Program-made: the position numbers and the translations under genes
Part shown: piece after piece, positions 6,195 through 9,406 of the stretch
How the letters are laid out: each line of letters begins with the position of its first letter
How positions within the stretch are numbered: position 1 is the first letter of the stretch
Notes under the pieces: generated by a model
Told to the model about the DNA's origin: nothing
Database searches by the model: none
The model's input: the letters and a program-made list of their open reading frames with translations, nothing else
Source of the DNA: Spirochaetaceae bacterium
GTDB taxonomy: Bacteria > Spirochaetota > Spirochaetia > Treponematales > Breznakiellaceae
Assembly: GCA_031258625.1 (NCBI GenBank)
Contig: JAIRMO010000071.1
Location: 1-9,406, forward strand
DNA length: 9,406 nt
Reading direction: 5' to 3'

Positions 6195-7016
6195 ATGGCT
6201 GATGATGTGTTTTTTACTGATGCCGATTTTGAGATGTACCGAAAACTTATTTATAATGAGAGCGGCATCCATTTTACGGCAACGAATCGTTCTATTCTGG
6301 AAAGCAGGTTGAAGGAAAGGCTTCGGGAAAACGGGCTCGCTTCGGTACGGATTTATTTTGATACAATCTCCAAGGATAAAGAAGAACTTAAAAATTTTCT
6401 TGATTCCATTACCACTAATTTAACCCGGTTTTTTCGGAATCAGGCCCATTTTGACGCATTACAGCACCATGTAGTACCGGAATTGCTTAAAATAAAAAAG
6501 GCAACTGGGAATTACAATATAAAGATTTGGAGCGCCGGTTGTTCTACGGGGGAAGAGCCGTATACTATCGCCATGTTGATGAATGAAATTCTCCCCCCTC
6601 CTTGGAAATTTGATATTGTAGCCAGCGATATCAGCTTAAAATGCCTTATGACGGGGAAGGAAGGTTTCTATGCGGACACCCGGGTAACGGGGATCCCCGA
6701 TGCTTACCTCAAAAAATACTTTGATAAGGTTGAGGGCGGGTATAAGGCCCATGCGGATATGATGTCAAAAATACGGTTTGACTATCATAATTTAAAAAAC
6801 GATTCGGGATTGAGAAATCTGGACATTGTTTTTTGCCGGAATGTGCTGATCTACTTTGATGATGTGGCCCAGACCGCGGTGGTAAACCGGTTTTGGGACT
6901 CCATGGCTTCTAAATCCTTTTTATTTATCGGTCATTCGGAATCCCTTTTTGGGATGGCCACAAAATTTGAGTTTGTAAAAACCCAATGGGCAACTTTATA
7001 TAGGAAATTTATATAA
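6195..7016 (+). CDS. cheR: Chemoreceptor (MCP) glutamate methyltransferase CheR
   Basis: CheR transfers methyl groups from S-adenosylmethionine to glutamates on chemoreceptors, setting adaptation together with CheB. The 273-residue length is normal. The N-terminal helical domain (about 7-60) is followed by the conserved TNLTRFFRNQAHF (74-86), the SAM-binding motif WSAGCSTGEEPYT (112-124), the acidic loop ASDIS (143-147), FCRNVLIYF (213-221) and the terminal FIGHSESL (244-251). No C-terminal receptor-tethering pentapeptide-binding extension or TPR is seen. The start at 6195 fits because the family motif (FTDADFEMYRKLI) begins at residue 7. It is transcribed divergently from pyrG from its own promoter, and cheB follows 241 bp later. 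Confidence 0.95.
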   Translation: MADDVFFTDADFEMYRKLIYNESGIHFTATNRSILESRLKERLRENGLASVRIYFDTISKDKEELKNFLDSITTNLTRFFRNQAHFDALQHHVVPELLKIKKATGNYNIKIWSAGCSTGEEPYTIAMLMNEILPPPWKFDIVASDISLKCLMTGKEGFYADTRVTGIPDAYLKKYFDKVEGGYKAHADMMSKIRFDYHNLKNDSGLRNLDIVFCRNVLIYFDDVAQTAVVNRFWDSMASKSFLFIGHSESLFGMATKFEFVKTQWATLYRKFI

Positions 7017-7137
7017 TGAGACGGTATCAAAACCAGTGGTTCCATAATTTCGCGACTGGTTCAGATGTTCCGGGTATTTTTAAAACATTTAGTTTCAGAG
7101 TCAGTTTCAAAATTCGATGGTTTTGAGGTCGGGTTGG

Positions 7138-7177
7138 AAAAAGCGGCTAAGTTCAAATTAAGCTGGTCCGCTTTTTT
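7138..7177 (+). terminator. Putative intrinsic terminator between cheR and cheB
   Basis: A perfect 9-bp stem (aaaaagcgg at 7138-7146, ccgcttttt at 7168-7176) ends in a run of six T. The 21-nt loop contains a further partial stem (gctaa with ttaagc). It lies about 120 bp after the cheR stop and about 80 bp before cheB. It would stop or attenuate cheR transcription before cheB. The rest of this gap (7017-7257) holds a weak 7-bp hairpin (aaccagt 7031-7037, actggtt 7055-7061). I see no convincing promoter for cheB in it. Confidence 0.5.
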
Positions 7178-7244
7178 ATAACTAACGTTGCAGTGTCAAA
7201 ATTATGGCTTGGCGAGCCTCGGATTTTTAAACTGCTTCATAGGT

Positions 7245-7250
7245 AAGGAG
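7245..7250 (+). promoter_or_regulatory. Ribosome binding site of cheB that favours a GTG start
   Basis: AAGGAG at 7245-7250 is a strong Shine-Dalgarno sequence. It is only 1 nt from the ATG at 7252 but 7 nt from the in-frame GTG at 7258, which is the optimal distance. The product from GTG begins MADEISVLIVDDS, like a typical receiver-domain start. Confidence 0.65.
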
Positions 7251-7257
7251 TATGCTT

Positions 7258-8403
7258 GTGGCTGATGAGATTTCTGTATTAATAGTTGATGATTCCGCGT
7301 TGATGCGGAATCTGATATCCAAAATGGTGGAAGCGACGCCGGGGCTTATAGTGGCGGAAAAAGCCATGAATGGGATTTTTGCGCTACAGAAAATACCCCG
7401 GGTTAATCCGGATATTATTGTTCTGGATCTGGAAATGCCCGAAATGAACGGTATAGAATTTCTCAAGGAACGTAAAAAGCAGGGGATTACCATTCCGGTT
7501 ATCATTCTTTCTTCCATCGCCCGCCGGGGCGCCGAGATAACCATGGAAGCCCTTTCCCTGGGGGCAAGTGATTTTATTCAAAAGCCCTCCGGTTCGGTAT
7601 CGGAGGATATTCATACCGTCAAAGACACCCTGGTGGGGATGCTTTTGGGCTACGGGGGCCAATACCGCCGGACCCAGGGTAAAAAAGCCCCCCCCCCGGA
7701 ACCAGCCAAAAAGCCCGAGACCCCGTCTTCCCTTGCGGAGGCCCGTAAAATCGCTTCCGCCCTGGGGACGATACTCCCGCCGGCGGGAACGGTTAAAGCT
7801 CCCACCCCTATCAGAAAGCCCGGGAATACCGAAATTATCGCCATCGGCATTTCCACCGGCGGCCCCGACGCCTTACGGGTGGTTTTTTCCAAACTGGACG
7901 CGGATTTGAAACAACCGATTCTGGTAGTCCAGCATATGCCCGCGGGGTTTACCGCGGAATTCGCCAAAAGCCTGGATCGGATATGCCCCCTGGATGTCAA
8001 AGAAGCTGAGGAAGGGGACCTGGTTCAGCCGGGCCGGATCCTCATCGCCCCGGGGAATAAGCACCTGGAGGTGGAACGGAAAGCCGTCAACTCCATCGTC
8101 CACCTGTCCGACGCCCCCCTGGTCAGCGGGCACCGGCCCTCGGCGGATGTGCTTTTTGCCTCGGTAGCCATGGCCTATACCAACCATGCCCTGGGGGTTA
8201 TCATGACCGGAATGGGCAGGGACGGCGCCCAGCAGTTGGGCACCATCTATAAAGAGGGCGGTATGACCCTGGGCCAGGACGAGGCCAGCGCGGTGGTTTA
8301 CGGGATGCCCCGGGTTGCCTTTGAGCTGGGCCATGTGATGGAGCAGGTGCCCCTGGACAAGATGGCCGGCCGGATCTGCGCCGTTGCCAAAGCCTCCCGG
8401 TAG
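7258..8403 (+). CDS. cheB: Chemotaxis response regulator protein-glutamate methylesterase CheB
   Basis: CheB removes methyl groups from chemoreceptor glutamates (and deamidates glutamines) when its receiver domain is phosphorylated by CheA, opposing CheR in the cytoplasm. Numbered from the GTG start (381 aa), the receiver domain (about 5-125) has D11/D12, phosphoacceptor D57 (VLDLEMPEMNG), S85/S86 and K109. A Pro/Lys/Ala-rich linker (about 136-188) contains a C10 tract. The methylesterase domain has the catalytic triad Ser199 (GISTGGP), His226 (QHMPAGF) and Asp322 (MGRDGA); its spacing is close to that of enteric CheB. An ATG six bases upstream (7252) is possible but sits too close to the Shine-Dalgarno sequence. 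It follows cheR after a terminator-like hairpin, so the two may not be simply co-transcribed. The stop is TAG, with no clear terminator after it. Confidence 0.96.
   Translation: MADEISVLIVDDSALMRNLISKMVEATPGLIVAEKAMNGIFALQKIPRVNPDIIVLDLEMPEMNGIEFLKERKKQGITIPVIILSSIARRGAEITMEALSLGASDFIQKPSGSVSEDIHTVKDTLVGMLLGYGGQYRRTQGKKAPPPEPAKKPETPSSLAEARKIASALGTILPPAGTVKAPTPIRKPGNTEIIAIGISTGGPDALRVVFSKLDADLKQPILVVQHMPAGFTAEFAKSLDRICPLDVKEAEEGDLVQPGRILIAPGNKHLEVERKAVNSIVHLSDAPLVSGHRPSADVLFASVAMAYTNHALGVIMTGMGRDGAQQLGTIYKEGGMTLGQDEASAVVYGMPRVAFELGHVMEQVPLDKMAGRICAVAKASR
7688..7697 (+). repeat. C10 homopolymer tract inside the cheB linker
   Basis: Ten consecutive C, directly preceded by A6 and one G, encode the Ala-Pro-Pro-Pro part of the inter-domain linker. 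Loss of one C would lead into a frame ending at 7909, adding an unrelated basic tail to the receiver domain. Gain of one C would reach TAA at 7746-7748. Either change removes the methylesterase domain. Tracts of this length are known slippage sites, including poly-G tracts in Treponema pallidum. Confidence 0.8.
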
Positions 8404-8579
8404 CAGGCCGGAACATACGTTAACCTTGTCCCATAATTCAGATTTTTCACCTTTTTAGACAGACGTTTCCCCCAGGACCGTCCGGCGGAGGATAAAAGCT
8501 GAGGCTGATTCGGGACCCCCGGGCGGACTCCCATAGGCGTTTACTTAGGGAACAAGGGAACCCCCTCTGAGGGCGGGGT

Positions 8580-8628
8580 TTGCATAAATATACATTCGGG
8601 GTCTGACCCTTTACGTATATTTATGCAA
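8580..8628. repeat. Palindrome with 13-bp arms around GGGTCTGACCC
   Basis: Bases 8580-8592 (ttgcataaatata) and 8616-8628 (tatatttatgcaa) are perfect inverted copies. The spacer contains gggtctgaccc (8599-8609), itself a palindrome with one central base. The same GGGTCTGACC core recurs at 8861, 9068 and, inverted, at 9102. Confidence 0.75.
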
Positions 8629-8685
8629 GGAGTGGGGGGCGGACCCGCTATGCGTATACGTTGCGGAAAAATTCCGCCGGTTACC

Positions 8686-8730
8686 CTGATTTTCACGGAT
8701 TAAAGAGGCTAAAATCAGCATTAATCCGTG
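8686..8730. repeat. Two interleaved inverted repeats (alternative hairpins)
   Basis: ctgatttt (8686-8693) pairs with aaaatcag (8711-8718), and cacggattaa (8694-8703) pairs with ttaatccgtg (8721-8730). Both matches are perfect, but the arms alternate in the order A-B-A'-B'. The connecting loops (0, 7 and 2 nt) look too short for a full pseudoknot, so the two stems would be mutually exclusive in a transcript. Confidence 0.65.
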
Positions 8731-8860
8731 GATAAATTCTTCCAGTCTTGCGTTTAAGTAAACGCCTATGGGGTGGACTCCCCCCCTTATCCGGGTACAG
8801 GGGCAGTGGGGAAGGGGAAAATGAAGGGAATAAGGGGGGCGGCCGCCGAATTCCCCCAAC

Positions 8861-9113
8861 GGGGTCTGACCCTACTGTCCGAATCCCCTGCGCCGCCTTC
8901 CGTGTCCAACTCCGTTCATCCCCCGGTAGCCTGGCTGTCTCGTGTATCCATGCGCTGATTATCAGGCGCTGTATTATTTCAAACCCTTTTTATCCCCTCC
9001 CGCTGTTTCATAGCCCCCTTGTTCAGAATACCCTGTTTTATGGATTTTTGCCTTAAGTTTATGATGTGGGGTCTGACCCCGGTATAGGGATTCGGACATC
9101 AGGGTCAGACCCC
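8861..9113. repeat. 27-bp inverted pair carrying GGGGTCTGACC (REP-like)
   Basis: Bases 8861-8887 match the reverse complement of 9087-9113 with two mismatches, flanking about 200 bp. Each copy carries ggggtctgaccct followed after two bases by tgtccgaatccc. A further palindromic copy, ggggtctgacccc (9068-9080), forms a perfect 12-bp inverted repeat with 9102-9113. Similar GGGTCTGACCC motifs are, from memory, dispersed in many bacterial genomes and sometimes linked to REP-type transposases; no such gene lies in this window. Confidence 0.7.
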
Positions 9114-9406
9114 GCCATGGGGAATGGGCGGTCCCCCCGTTTTTCTCCCCCTATTCCCGCTTCCAGGGAGGCCCGGAGTTCCCGCCGGTCTATGCCCCAG
9201 TTCCGGCCAAACCGTTCCAGGAGCCGGTCCGACAGGGCCAGAAAACGCCGGAACGCCGGTTTCCCGGGGGGTAGCAGGGCCGGGAGTAGGTCGTCAAAGG
9301 CCCCGCGGTTGACGATGAGTTCCCAGAAGCGGGCGAAGTTCCTGATCCGGTCCAGGTCCGGCCTGGGGAGGGCCGCGGTTTCCTGGACCTCGTAGGGCGG
9401 GTCCGG
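9059..9406 (-). CDS. C-terminal part of a probable B12-binding-domain radical SAM protein (DUF4080-type), cut by window edge
   Basis: A minus-strand frame is open from the window edge to TAA at 9059-9061 (115 codons visible). It reads PPYEVQETAALPRPDLDRI, then RNFARFWELIVNRGAF, then AFRRFLALSDRLLERFGRNW and GIDRREL. This matches my memory of the C-terminal region (DUF4080) of cobalamin-binding radical SAM proteins. The catalytic and B12 domains lie outside the window, so the substrate cannot be inferred. The conserved part ends near visible residue 78. Residues 98-115 are encoded by the GGGTCTGACCC repeats, giving two GSDP motifs, so the true ancestral end was probably earlier. The gene is convergent with cheB. 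Coding is well supported by amino-acid pattern; the family name is moderately sure. Confidence 0.7.
   Translation of the reverse strand, partial: PDPPYEVQETAALPRPDLDRIRNFARFWELIVNRGAFDDLLPALLPPGKPAFRRFLALSDRLLERFGRNWGIDRRELRASLEAGIGGEKRGDRPFPMAGSDPDVRIPIPGSDPTS

Larger units (their letters stand above)
8531..8771. repeat. 241-bp segment bounded by a perfect 17-bp inverted repeat
   Basis: The 17 bases at 8531-8547 (ccataggcgtttactta) recur as a perfect reverse complement at 8755-8771, with 207 bp between. The interior holds a 13-bp-arm palindrome, a GC hairpin and a pair of interleaved hairpins, and no gene. The layout resembles a small non-autonomous, MITE-like or compound palindromic element, but no target-site duplication is obvious at its edges. 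Confidence 0.6.
8404..9058. other. 655-bp non-coding region rich in inverted repeats
   Basis: This gap lies between the convergent ends of cheB and the partial gene at the right edge. Several short open frames exist on both strands, but none has a ribosome site, recognisable protein sequence or consistent codon use. The region instead contains the separately listed palindromes, many G or C runs of six or seven (8633-8638, 8780-8786, 8834-8839) and self-complementary sites such as cgtatacg (8653-8660), gcggaa/ttccgc (8663-8677) and gcggccgc (8839-8846). I see no tRNA or known small RNA. Bases 8404-8530 show no clear structure. Confidence 0.6.

Noticed and set aside
7568..7909. Plus-strand 113-residue frame in cheB
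   Set aside because: Not a gene in itself; it is the alternative frame that would be entered after loss of one C in the C10 tract, and is discussed only in that sense.
8686..8730. H-type pseudoknot or riboswitch
   Set aside because: The arms have the correct order, but the crossing loops of 0 and 2 nt are too short for stems of 8 and 10 bp. No adjacent gene is placed to be regulated.
8748..9056. Small plus-strand open frames in the region after cheB
   Set aside because: They run across palindromes and homopolymers, lack ribosome sites and show no protein-like composition.

Overview
The window looks like chromosome from a spirochaete, most likely a Treponema and possibly one of the termite-gut lineage. 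The clues are a lipoprotein-type LptC, an LptC-LptA-LptB export set, adjacent cheR and cheB, and GC-rich non-coding DNA full of palindromes. The genus is inferred from protein style, not from a marker gene.

The left two thirds is a minus-strand cluster read from about 6024 down to 839: pyrG (CTP synthase), lptC, lptA and lptB. The junctions are very tight: a 4-bp gap, an ATGA overlap and a 5-bp gap. This points to one co-transcribed and partly translationally coupled unit that joins CTP supply to export of an outer-membrane glycolipid. Further down the same strand, after 151 bp, lies an unrecognised 170-residue basic protein (175-687). It is followed at the window edge by several hairpins built from a TTTTGGAACAGG-type palindrome (1-150).

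The most unusual gene is lptB. A normal LptB ATPase of about 242 residues follows an N-terminal extension of about 500 residues. Most of the extension is 70 uninterrupted hexapeptide repeats (70 x 18 bp, 1730-2989) with Pro-Gly junctions. The array carries higher-order duplications, and its regularity also opens a long spurious reading frame on the other strand.

A 170-bp divergent region separates pyrG from the plus-strand chemotaxis genes. Each side has a good sigma70-type promoter with a 17-bp spacer. Both lie so close to their start codons that the transcripts should be leaderless or nearly so, and neither gene has a Shine-Dalgarno sequence. cheR (MCP methyltransferase) is followed by a 241-bp gap with a terminator-like hairpin, then cheB (response-regulator methylesterase). 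CheB has a C10 tract in the linker between its receiver and catalytic domains, where a one-base slip would remove the enzyme domain.

The right end (8404-9058) is non-coding and dense in inverted repeats. These include a 17-bp inverted pair about 200 bp apart, a palindrome centred on GGGTCTGACCC, two interleaved hairpins, and a 27-bp inverted pair carrying GGGGTCTGACC. The last repeat runs into the 3' end of a minus-strand gene cut by the window edge, probably a B12-binding radical SAM protein (DUF4080-type C-terminus), and encodes its last residues.
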